Source of the DNA: Bacteroidota bacterium
Lineage (GTDB): Bacteria > Bacteroidota > Bacteroidia > Bacteroidales > VadinHA17
Direction of reading: 5' to 3'
Length of the DNA stretch: 9,878 nt
Assembly: GCA_030631445.1 (NCBI GenBank)
Contig: DAOVLD010000043.1
Span: 1-9,878 of the forward strand
A program made the translations under genes and the position numbers. The notes beneath the pieces are model-generated. The model did no database searches, had not been told where the DNA came from, and was given only the letters and a program-made list of their open reading frames with translations. This document shows, piece after piece, positions 1-5,392 of this stretch; position 1 is the stretch's first letter, and the number at the start of each line of letters is the position of its first letter.

Positions 1-123
1 AGGAACATATACCGGGGCTGGTTCTGTAACACTTATAGTTAATAAGTTCTTTGAACTACATGAGCATAAAATAATACTTACAAGTAATACCGGTATTGCT
101 GTTGTGTTATAAATTTTTTTCAT
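1..123 (-). CDS. Lipoprotein, N-terminal fragment, DUF6340-like (cut by window edge)
   Basis: Reading the minus strand from the ATG at 123-121 gives an open frame of 41 codons that runs off the window. It begins MKKIY, has a hydrophobic stretch (residues 9-19), and then a lipobox-like LCSC with the probable lipidated cysteine at residue 22. The mature part contains the string TISVTEPAPVYVP. From memory, a serine-x-x-glutamate-proline-alanine-proline-valine run just after the lipid cysteine is typical of DUF6340 lipoproteins of Bacteroidota, whose role is not established. Seen: signal peptide and open frame. Inferred: the family name, from one short motif. The complementary strand also has an open frame (2-112, stop TAA), but it lacks a start and runs antisense to a good signal peptide, so I treat it as a shadow. 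Confidence 0.68.
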   Translation of the reverse strand, partial: MKKIYNTTAIPVLLVSIILCSCSSKNLLTISVTEPAPVYVP

Positions 124-150
124 AATAATCTTATTTATAAATATTGCTTT

Positions 151-180
151 CAGTCTATTTGACATAAAAGCCCGATTAAT
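151..180 (+). repeat. Direct repeat copy A (partner at 1005-1033)
   Basis: This copy begins CAGTCTATTTGACATAA and continues with a segment ending GATTAAT. The partner at 1005 begins CAGTCTATTTAACATAA and ends GATTGAT. About 25 of 30 positions agree with one gap. Both copies have the same orientation and bracket the 386-901 lipoprotein gene. This copy lies 28-57 bp upstream of the start codon of the DUF6340-like gene, so it may include part of that gene's promoter. Confidence 0.6.
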
Positions 181-243
181 ACTATTTTCCAAATTTTTTA
201 TAAGATAATAAAATAAATTGTTTTCATGATTACTATTTTATAT

Positions 244-379
244 GTTGGGTAACGCTTTAAATATGGTGCGTTTGGCATTTTAACGCTACAATCTTTCAAT
301 ATAATACTATGTTTGTTCATTGCTACTATCCTTAATAATAGCACTATCTGCCAAATGCACTATATTTTTTGTTATGGCC
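244..379 (+). repeat. Left arms of nested inverted repeats (partners at 910-934)
   Basis: Two short blocks here recur in reverse complement on the far side of the lipoprotein gene. GTTGGGT at 244-250 pairs with ACCCAAC at 928-934. GTTATGGCC at 371-379 pairs with GGCCATAAC at 910-918; this second match continues weakly through a shared GCT. The order is not preserved as one continuous palindrome: on the left the blocks are about 120 bp apart, on the right about 9 bp. The rest of 124-385 is A/T-rich intergenic DNA in which I see no gene. Confidence 0.5.
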
Positions 380-385
380 TGGCTT

Positions 386-901
386 TTAATCTTTATAAAA
401 TTTTGTTTTCTTTCCTTTTTCAATCGTCCTTGTGGTTGGTTCTTCTGTTGTGAAATCCCAAATCGTATATGGTTTAATAATTTCAATCTCTGTATAACGA
501 AACACTTTTCCTTTTTCAGGTTTTTGTGAAGTCGGTTGAATATAATCTCGAGATATTCCCTTCTCTTTATAATAACTACCAATAAGTCGAATTCTGTTAT
601 TATATCCGCCTAATTCGAATTCTTCAGGCAGTTTCAACTTTTCATTACTTGCTTCAATGTAAATGCAATCATCTGCATTATCTGTTGAGCTGTAATTCGG
701 ATCTTCCAAAAATTCTGTCGGCAACCAATTTGCGCAGGCACAAGCCCATGCAACATATGTCACTTTAATTGTGTCAATTCTTTTTTTGAGATTATCGGGG
801 TAATCTTCTTTTGTAATCCGTCCTTCACTATTAAAATCACAACTGATTAAAGAACCAATTATGAAATGGATAAAAAATATATATTTTAATTGTCGTTTCA
901 T
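386..901 (-). CDS. Lipoprotein of unknown function with a Cys-Ala-Cys motif
   Basis: This encodes 171 residues. The N-terminus has a basic MKRQLK, a hydrophobic core (residues 7-19) and a lipobox LISC, so it should be lipidated at Cys21 and membrane-anchored. The mature protein has an Ala-Cys-Ala-Cys-Ala-Asn-Trp segment (Cys54, Cys56), one further cysteine at 79, an acidic stretch around 64-79, and a lysine-rich tail. I do not recognise the family; the cysteines could bind a metal or form disulfides, but that is conjecture. The start at 901 is preceded by a long leader; a promoter-like sequence lies near 1067-1096. The gene stands alone on its strand and is framed by inverted and direct repeats, which suggests a separately acquired unit. 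A 91-codon minus-strand frame overlapping its 3' end is a shadow. Confidence 0.75.
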   Translation of the reverse strand: MKRQLKYIFFIHFIIGSLISCDFNSEGRITKEDYPDNLKKRIDTIKVTYVAWACACANWLPTEFLEDPNYSSTDNADDCIYIEASNEKLKLPEEFELGGYNNRIRLIGSYYKEKGISRDYIQPTSQKPEKGKVFRYTEIEIIKPYTIWDFTTEEPTTRTIEKGKKTKFYKD

Positions 902-909
902 TTTAGCTT

Positions 910-934
910 GGCCATAACTACCCGCTAACCCAAC
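910..934 (-). repeat. Right arms of nested inverted repeats
   Basis: GGCCATAAC (910-918) and ACCCAAC (928-934) are reverse complements of blocks at 371-379 and 244-250. They sit directly upstream of the lipoprotein start codon at 901, so they would be transcribed in its leader. The block between them contains ACTACCC (917-923), which also occurs at 4613-4619. Confidence 0.5.
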
Positions 935-1004
935 CTTATTACCGTTATATCACCTTTATGTACAGACTTTTCTTATTGTTAACCAAAACATAATAAGACA
1001 GATA

Positions 1005-1033
1005 CAGTCTATTTAACATAATGCAGGATTGAT
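1005..1033 (+). repeat. Direct repeat copy B (partner at 151-180)
   Basis: This is the second copy of the ~30-bp direct repeat, 854 bp from the first when measured start to start. It lies outside the inverted-repeat arms, so the order is direct repeat, inverted arms, gene, inverted arms, direct repeat. Similarity stops abruptly at both ends, as would be expected of a duplicated target or recombination site. Confidence 0.6.
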
Positions 1034-1066
1034 TTAGCAGTTCGTCTGTTCATTTTCTTATATATA

Positions 1067-1096
1067 CAAATTTACACTATATTGTTAAAAATCAAA
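1067..1096 (-). promoter_or_regulatory. Bacteroidota-type promoter candidate for the 386-901 lipoprotein
   Basis: On the minus strand, TTTG (1096-1093) is followed after 18 bp by TAAATTTG (1074-1067). This matches the phylum's -33 TTTG / -7 TANNTTTG pattern with acceptable spacing. Transcription would begin near 1061 and give a leader of roughly 160 nt, passing through direct repeat B and the inverted-repeat arms before the start codon at 901. Confidence 0.5.
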
Positions 1097-1283
1097 ATCA
1101 TCTCCCGGGCTTTTTAAGTTGCTGATATTACTTCACCTATCCTTAATCCACAGGAATAGATCGAAAACAATATTGCCCTTTGTTTCTTGTTTTTGAAAAT
1201 CGAGATCGCTTTTTATCAAACAAATTAATAACGTTATTCTTTTTATATATTTCGACAAATTCTAAATTTAATATTACTCTTCC

Positions 1284-1322
1284 CATCTTCTCATCTTCTC
1301 ATCTTCTCATCTTCTCATCTTC
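1284..1322 (+). repeat. Octamer tandem array (CATCTTCT)x4.9
   Basis: Four perfect copies of CATCTTCT plus seven bases of a fifth fill 1284-1322. The plus strand is all pyrimidine except for one A per unit. The array extends into the 3' end of the exonuclease gene and supplies its last codons and its TGA stop (1309-1307). Because the period is not a multiple of three, gain or loss of units would alter the C-terminus. Confidence 0.9.
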
Positions 1323-1897
1323 GCTCCCTGCTTCTCCAACACCGAATACACTTTATAACTTGCCCATGCATCAGTTGCGGCATATTGAATTTGCCCTTTA
1401 CTGAGCTTTTTATTCTCCCAGTTAGAAACCTGATTACTTTTAGATATTCTGAAATTCAAAACAATACCTGCAAGTTTTCTAAGTCCGTTACTTTCAATCC
1501 CAAAATCTGTAACATAGTTCTGTAACTCAACAAATCCCGCTGGAACAAAATCAGAATATTTCTGCAGCCCCTTAATATCATCACGAATAGCTACACCAAC
1601 TTTTATCAGATCCGGATCGGACAATATCCTGACAAGAGCATCCGGAAGCTTTGTTTTATTTATCCTGAAAAGAAATGCATCATTATCGGTAGCCAATTGC
1701 AATAGAGCTATCCGGTTATTTGAGCCCTTCCTGAATGAAGGTCTTGTTTCTGTATCAAAACCCAAACACCTTGCCTTCCATATAAGAGGAAGAACCTCAT
1801 TAATCCCTTTCAAATCCTCGACAACCCGGATATGCCCTTTAAAAGAATTCAGTGGTAAACTATTGAGCTCATCACGACTGATAGTTTTTCTATACAT
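1307..1897 (-). CDS. RNase D-like 3'-5' exonuclease (DEDDy)
   Basis: The protein has 196 residues from the ATG at 1897, or 201 from a GTG at 1912. It is a single DnaQ-fold exonuclease domain of the RNase D/WRN type. Motif I is FDTE (Asp48, Glu50), motif II is in VAIRDDIKGL (Asp106/107), and motif III is YAATDAW (Tyr172, Asp176), the tyrosine marking the DEDDy class. Members remove nucleotides from 3' ends of RNA or DNA with two metal ions; the substrate cannot be told from sequence, and no HRDC domain is present. I prefer the ATG because it follows a purine-rich GAAGAAAAAG. It overlaps the end of the upstream DUF5063 frame by 8 bp, so the two are probably co-transcribed and translationally coupled. 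The last residues (MRR) and stop lie inside an octamer array. Confidence 0.92.
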   Translation of the reverse strand: MYRKTISRDELNSLPLNSFKGHIRVVEDLKGINEVLPLIWKARCLGFDTETRPSFRKGSNNRIALLQLATDNDAFLFRINKTKLPDALVRILSDPDLIKVGVAIRDDIKGLQKYSDFVPAGFVELQNYVTDFGIESNGLRKLAGIVLNFRISKSNQVSNWENKKLSKGQIQYAATDAWASYKVYSVLEKQGAKMRR

Positions 1898-2531
1898 CTT
1901 TTTCTTCGTCACGATAATCTTTTATTTTTTTTGAGATCAGCCAGTTTGAAGTATCAATATCATCTGCATCGCTCTTTTTAGCATCTTTTTGTATTCCGGA
2001 TTTCTGCAATTCCTCATCGCTGGTAACAATCTTGTGAATAACCCTTAATGCATTCACAAGTATCTGACCCCAATAGTTTTCATAATTCATTCTACACTCC
2101 CATACTGCATCATTCATTATCTCTGTTGTTCCCATGCTATAGAGAGATACAAAATCTTTCAGCTCCTGATAGATATCAGCAAGGTTCTCAGAGATATTTG
2201 TAATTACCGGCTCAGTATTATCGGATATTTTCGGATCCCATTGTTCCGAATAGTCATCCAACTCTCCCATATGAGTCTGCACCTGATCCTTAACAAAATC
2301 ATATTCCTGTTCGGTAACAAATTTCTCATTACCTTCATCAAGCACCGATTCCATTTCAGGAATCAGGGAAGCTTTGAGGTACAACAGGGGTAAAAGTTTT
2401 TGTATTTTAAGTATAAAATCCGGTTTTTCTAATTGTCCGGCAGATTCCATAAATGAACAAAACTCATTCGCAACAGTAACAAATTCAATTACTTGTCTTG
2501 AGTATACCGGATTTTTAAGTCCCCCCTCCAT
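1890..2531 (-). CDS. DUF5063 domain protein
   Basis: This encodes 213 residues, soluble and acidic, with no signal peptide or membrane segment. The sequence looks helical throughout and resembles DUF5063, a family common in Bacteroidota and usually found beside a 3'-5' exonuclease gene, as here. Recognisable features are the N-terminal VYSRQVIEFVTVANEFC segment, the LLPLLYLKASLIPEME region (around residues 47-62), and a conserved-looking Trp-Glu-Cys-Arg-Met-Asn-Tyr-Glu-Asn-Tyr-Trp run in the C-terminal half. The C-terminal tail is charged (lysine and aspartate). The biochemical role of the family is unknown to me. The start is supported by a purine-rich AGAAGGG just upstream. It is the first gene of a two-gene operon. 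Confidence 0.85.
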   Translation of the reverse strand: MEGGLKNPVYSRQVIEFVTVANEFCSFMESAGQLEKPDFILKIQKLLPLLYLKASLIPEMESVLDEGNEKFVTEQEYDFVKDQVQTHMGELDDYSEQWDPKISDNTEPVITNISENLADIYQELKDFVSLYSMGTTEIMNDAVWECRMNYENYWGQILVNALRVIHKIVTSDEELQKSGIQKDAKKSDADDIDTSNWLISKKIKDYRDEEKDV

Positions 2532-2572
2532 TTTCCCTTCTATTTATATATTTGAGTATCTTTTTCGGTCGG

Positions 2573-2580
2573 CAAAAATA
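2573..2580 (-). promoter_or_regulatory. -7 promoter element candidate for the DUF5063-exonuclease operon
   Basis: The minus strand reads TATTTTTG, a match to TANNTTTG, about 42 bp before the DUF5063 start codon. Transcription would start near 2566. I see no good TTTG partner at the expected distance upstream, so only the -7 box is supported. Confidence 0.4.
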
Positions 2581-2686
2581 GAACATAACTTTGTAAAGTA
2601 ATTAAAAATAATAATAATAAATCTATATTGCTGGATACTGGGTAGTCAATGCTTAAATAACGTTGACCTTTTCTCCTCTTCACTTT

Positions 2687-2713
2687 TTACTTCTTACTTC
2701 TTACTTCTTACTT
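2687..2713 (+). repeat. Heptamer tandem array (TTACTTC)x3.9
   Basis: Three perfect copies of TTACTTC and six bases of a fourth lie in the divergent intergenic space between the DUF5063 operon and the TPR regulator. The surrounding 2670-2716 is also nearly pure pyrimidine. The same heptamer in the other phase (TTCTTAC) appears at 4543-4563, so the TPR gene is flanked by related arrays in the same orientation. Nothing else in 2532-2796 looks like a gene. Confidence 0.8.
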
Positions 2714-2796
2714 TTTGTTACGGCTTACGACAATTATGCTATTAAAGCAAAGTAGTTTTCTTATATTAGTATTTTTAACCCGTTAAATTTTCTTCA

Positions 2797-4476
2797 ATGA
2801 TAAGAAATTGCCTTCTCGTTTCTTTACTGTTTCTTTCTTTTTGTAATAATAATTTTGGAAATAGTAGTGAAAACAATTTGCAAAAAACTTCTAAAACCGA
2901 CAGCCTGAATAATTTGGCTGATAATTTATATGTTCTTGGGAGAAGCTATTCTGAAGATTCCTTGAATCAGGAAAAGGCATTGGAACTATATCTGGAATCT
3001 TTTGAGTTGTATACACAATTGGGAAACAAACAAAGAATAGCAACTCTATATAAGCGGATGGGATTTGCTTACGAATACATGGAAGATTATCCCAGGGTCA
3101 AAGAATATCAAAAAAAAGCTTTAAAAATAAATATTGAAATTGATAACAAAACTGAATCTGCTATTATATCAAACTTTCTGGGGATTGCATATACCATTAC
3201 AGGAGATATAGATTCAGCACTTGTATTTTATAACAAAGGCCTGGAGTTATCTGAAATAACCGGGGATACAACCGAAATTATTGAAATATATCAAAATATG
3301 GGCATAAGCTATCGATATGCAGGCAACTATGAAAAAGCAATTGAAAGTGATATTAAAGCCCTGAAATATTGTGAAGAAGTAAATTATATAACCGGTATTT
3401 TTAGTTTAAACTTAAATATTGCCCAGCTTTTTCAGGAAAGTGGCGATATTGATATGGCCTTTAGCTATTGCGAGAAGGCTTCTGAATTAATTGCTCAAAT
3501 TGAAAGTCCTTACACACAGGCCAGTTTCTATAATACTTTTGGAAAGTTGTATTATGCAAGAACTAATTATATAGAAGCGCGTGAATATTTCGAAAAAACT
3601 TTGGAAATAAGCAGGGATGTGAATTTTAAACGTGGAATGGCTTCAGCATATACCAATCTTGCTTTAATTGCATTAGAAGAACATAATTTCAACGAAGCTG
3701 AAAAGTATGCTTACTTATCAATCGATCTTGAAAACGAAATAAATAACATAAGTGGCGTAATTTCATCACTACTTACTATTGCCGAAACTCAGTATCACCA
3801 AAAATTATATGATAAAGCTTTAGTACAACTACAAAAAGCTGAAAATTTATGCAATGAAAAAGGCTTATATGACCAATTGCCTGATATTTATTATCATTTT
3901 TATCAGGTTTATAAACGAGATGGAAAACAAAAATTGGCTCTCCTATTTTGCGAAAATTATTACACTTTAAAAGATAGCTTAACAGGTATTGAGGTTAAAG
4001 AAAAAATCGCTGATCTTGAAATCAAACATCAAACTGAAAAGAAACAACAGGAAATTGAGCTTCTTAACGAAGAAAATAATACCAAAAAGCAAAAGCTCAA
4101 AGCACGCAACCGTTTGATAATTTCACTTATTTTATTGGTAATTGTAATTATTAGTATTGCTTATTTTTTCAGGCAAAGGGCAATACAGAAGTTAAATAAA
4201 ATGGAATCTGAGATACAAAAATATATTCTTCAAATTAAAGATCTACATGATAATAATAAGAATAAGCCTGAAATTACTTCTAAAGAATTCTTAAAAAAAC
4301 ATGATATTACCGATCGCGAAACTGAAGTATTGCACTTAATTTGCGGAGGAATGTCAAATGCTGATATTGCAGAAAAGATTTTTGTATCTACAAATACCGT
4401 AAAATATCATATTAAAAATATTTATTTAAAACTCGATGTAAAAAACAGGGTTGAGGCTCTTAATAAATTAAAGTAA
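2797..4476 (+). CDS. Membrane-anchored TPR regulator with C-terminal LuxR-type HTH
   Basis: The protein has 559 residues in this order: N-terminal signal sequence (residues 1-20; the LSFC is a poor lipobox because Phe is at -1), a long array of tetratricopeptide repeats (about 43-390), a charged coiled coil (about 398-436), one transmembrane helix (about 439-457), a second short coiled segment, and a LuxR/GerE-type HTH (about 503-558). The HTH shows the classic DRETEVLHLICGGMSNADIA core and TVKYHIKNIYLKL recognition region. If the topology is as read, the TPRs are periplasmic and the HTH cytoplasmic, so a signal crosses the membrane within one chain with no kinase. Such proteins are widespread in Bacteroidota, but their ligands are mostly unknown. 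The small HTH protein downstream has a closely similar recognition helix. The promoter is unclear. Confidence 0.88.
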   Translation: MIRNCLLVSLLFLSFCNNNFGNSSENNLQKTSKTDSLNNLADNLYVLGRSYSEDSLNQEKALELYLESFELYTQLGNKQRIATLYKRMGFAYEYMEDYPRVKEYQKKALKINIEIDNKTESAIISNFLGIAYTITGDIDSALVFYNKGLELSEITGDTTEIIEIYQNMGISYRYAGNYEKAIESDIKALKYCEEVNYITGIFSLNLNIAQLFQESGDIDMAFSYCEKASELIAQIESPYTQASFYNTFGKLYYARTNYIEAREYFEKTLEISRDVNFKRGMASAYTNLALIALEEHNFNEAEKYAYLSIDLENEINNISGVISSLLTIAETQYHQKLYDKALVQLQKAENLCNEKGLYDQLPDIYYHFYQVYKRDGKQKLALLFCENYYTLKDSLTGIEVKEKIADLEIKHQTEKKQQEIELLNEENNTKKQKLKARNRLIISLILLVIVIISIAYFFRQRAIQKLNKMESEIQKYILQIKDLHDNNKNKPEITSKEFLKKHDITDRETEVLHLICGGMSNADIAEKIFVSTNTVKYHIKNIYLKLDVKNRVEALNKLK

Positions 4477-4478
4477 TA

Positions 4479-4539
4479 AAAGTACCTAAAATACTTAGAG
4501 TGCCTGGAATGCCTAAAGTTCAAAGTACTTGAAATACTT
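4479..4539 (+). repeat. Degenerate nonamer array (consensus like AAAGTACCT)
   Basis: It starts two bases after the TPR gene's stop codon. Successive units are AAAGTACCT, AAAATACTT, AGAGTGCCT, GGAATGCCT, a 7-base AAAGTTC, AAAGTACTT and GAAATACTT. The third base from the end varies as a pyrimidine while the overall frame is retained. I have an impression of similar AGTGCCTAAAGT-type arrays in other Bacteroidota intergenic regions, but cannot verify that here. Confidence 0.75.
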
Positions 4540-4542
4540 GTC

Positions 4543-4563
4543 TTCTTACTTCCTGCTTCTTAT
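4543..4563 (+). repeat. Degenerate heptamer array (TTCTTAC, TTCCTGC, TTCTTAT)
   Basis: Three heptamers follow directly on the nonamer array. They belong to the same repeat family as the (TTACTTC) array at 2687-2713, read in a different phase, but have diverged by one or two bases per unit. Confidence 0.6.
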
Positions 4564-4613
4564 GCTGATTTTTTATCTTCTTTAATTAAACTTTCCTGCC
4601 ATTTTCTGAAAAA

Positions 4614-4629
4614 CTACCCAAAGGGGTGG
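4614..4629 (+). promoter_or_regulatory. Dyad CTACCC-AAAG-GGGTGG, candidate HTH operator
   Basis: Six-base arms CTACCC and GGGTGG surround a 4-base spacer; the dyad is perfect except for one T-G pair. It lies 48 bp before the ATG of the small LuxR-type gene. A weak -7-like AATATTTG lies at 4652-4659; if transcription starts near 4665, the dyad centre is at about -44, overlapping the -33 region, where class II activators bind. LuxR-type HTH dimers usually bind short palindromes, so it is a plausible target of the 67-residue HTH protein, the TPR-HTH protein, or both. It is too short and A-rich downstream to be called a terminator with confidence. Confidence 0.45.
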
Positions 4630-4677
4630 GAAAAAAATCAATTGTAAATCAAATATTTGCATGAAGATTTTTTAGTT

Positions 4678-4881
4678 ATGGAAACAGAAATCAAAAAACA
4701 TCTTTCAAAAACAGAAATTAGAATAATAGGATTGTTAGAAAAAGGATTACCTAATAAATCTATTTCTCTTCAATGTAATATTTCTGAAAACACAGTTAAG
4801 TTTCATCTAAAAAATATCTATAAAAAACTAAAAGTACACAACCGTGTGGAAGCGATATATATACTCAACCAAATTAATTAA
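4678..4881 (+). CDS. Stand-alone LuxR-type HTH protein (67 residues)
   Basis: Nearly the whole protein is one GerE/LuxR HTH: LSKTEIRIIGLLEKGLPNKS (helix 1 and turn), then ISENTVKFHLKNIYKKL (recognition helix region) and HNRVEAI. There is no receiver, sensor or membrane domain. I start it at the ATG at 4678; an in-frame TTG at 4657 would add seven residues (MHEDFLV) without better leader signals. The recognition segment closely matches that of the TPR regulator upstream (TVKFHLKNIYKKL versus TVKYHIKNIYLKL; both end in NRVEA), so they probably bind similar DNA. A solo HTH could act as an autonomous activator, as a partner that dimerises with the tethered HTH, or as a competitor for sites. It is 15 bp upstream of the next gene, hence probably the first gene of an operon. 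Confidence 0.82.
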   Translation: METEIKKHLSKTEIRIIGLLEKGLPNKSISLQCNISENTVKFHLKNIYKKLKVHNRVEAIYILNQIN

Positions 4882-4896
4882 CTAAATTATATACTT

Positions 4897-5295
4897 ATGA
4901 AAACTTTTATACCAATTTTATTTTGTACGGCACTGTTATTCACATCATGTGGTAATAACCAGTCAAAAAATGGTTCTGCTAATAAGTCTACAGAATTATC
5001 AGAAGAGACAATGGATTCCAAAAAATCCGGGGAAGCAAAAGATTGCGATGAGTTTATCGATCAATACGAAAAATGGATGGATGATTACATAAAAATGATT
5101 GATAAATACATGAAAAATCCTATGGATGCCACGCTTTCGAGTGAGTATATGAAATTAGCTCAAGAAGGTATGAACTGGATGAACCAATGGAACAGCAAAC
5201 TATACTACTGTGCATCAAAAGAGAAATACCAGAAACGCTTTGATGAAATATCGGAGAAAGCTGAAAAGAAACTCAAAGAAATGGGTATTGAGTAA
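4897..5295 (+). CDS. Small lipoprotein, helical, possibly DUF6591-like
   Basis: This is 132 residues with a hydrophobic signal segment and lipobox FTSC, giving lipidation at Cys18. A low-complexity Ser/Asn/Lys/Glu linker (residues 19-48) follows, then a compact helical domain (49-132) that begins DCDEFIDQYEKWMDDYIKMI and has a second cysteine at 105; Cys50 and Cys105 could form a disulfide. The C-terminal domain pattern (a Cys-Asp-Glu-Phe start, a Tyr-Glu-Lys repeat, Asn-Pro-x-Asp) recalls DUF6591, but I hold this loosely. Function is unknown. It should sit in the envelope. It follows the small HTH gene by 15 bp, so it is likely under the same promoter and a candidate output of that regulator. 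Confidence 0.8.
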   Translation: MKTFIPILFCTALLFTSCGNNQSKNGSANKSTELSEETMDSKKSGEAKDCDEFIDQYEKWMDDYIKMIDKYMKNPMDATLSSEYMKLAQEGMNWMNQWNSKLYYCASKEKYQKRFDEISEKAEKKLKEMGIE

Positions 5296-5392
5296 GAACT
5301 AGCTTAAATACATTTCATAATTATTAATAATCTAATGATTAGTTATGAAAACAAGAATGAAAACAAAAAATAAAAACCTAAAAATAAATATA

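Larger units (their letters stand above)
902..1306. other. Repeat-rich intergenic region without a gene
   Basis: No credible gene lies here; the plus-strand frame at 1180-1404 is low-complexity and runs antisense to the exonuclease. In order, the stretch holds the right arms of the nested inverted repeats (910-934), direct repeat copy B (1005-1033), a minus-strand promoter candidate (1067-1096), and most of an octamer array (from 1284). The segment 1097-1283 is A/T-rich and I see nothing assignable in it. Confidence 0.6.

Noticed and set aside
2..112. Plus-strand open frame ending at TAA 110-112, as if the tail of an upstream gene
   Set aside because: The opposite strand has a start codon, signal peptide and lipobox over the same bases, which is far stronger evidence.
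307..582. 91-codon minus-strand frame
   Set aside because: It overlaps the lipoprotein gene in another frame, is very lysine/isoleucine-rich and has no domain or leader.
244..934. Integron gene cassette with attC sites, suggested by GTTGGGT and ACCCAAC fitting GTTRRRY and RYYYAAC
   Set aside because: No site has both core boxes with a foldable palindrome between them in the right order, and no integrase is visible.
1180..1404. 74-codon plus-strand frame
   Set aside because: It includes the octamer array and runs antisense to the exonuclease; composition is low-complexity.
917..2646. ACTACCC half-sites at 917-923 and (reverse) 2640-2646 as additional operators of the LuxR-type HTH proteins
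   Set aside because: A 7-mer is expected about once by chance in both strands of this window, and neither place has the second arm of the dyad.
5315..5340. Possible stem TAATC-TAAT-GATTA as terminator between the lipoprotein and DUF1566-like genes
   Set aside because: Only five A/T-rich pairs and no T-run follow, so it would not be stable.
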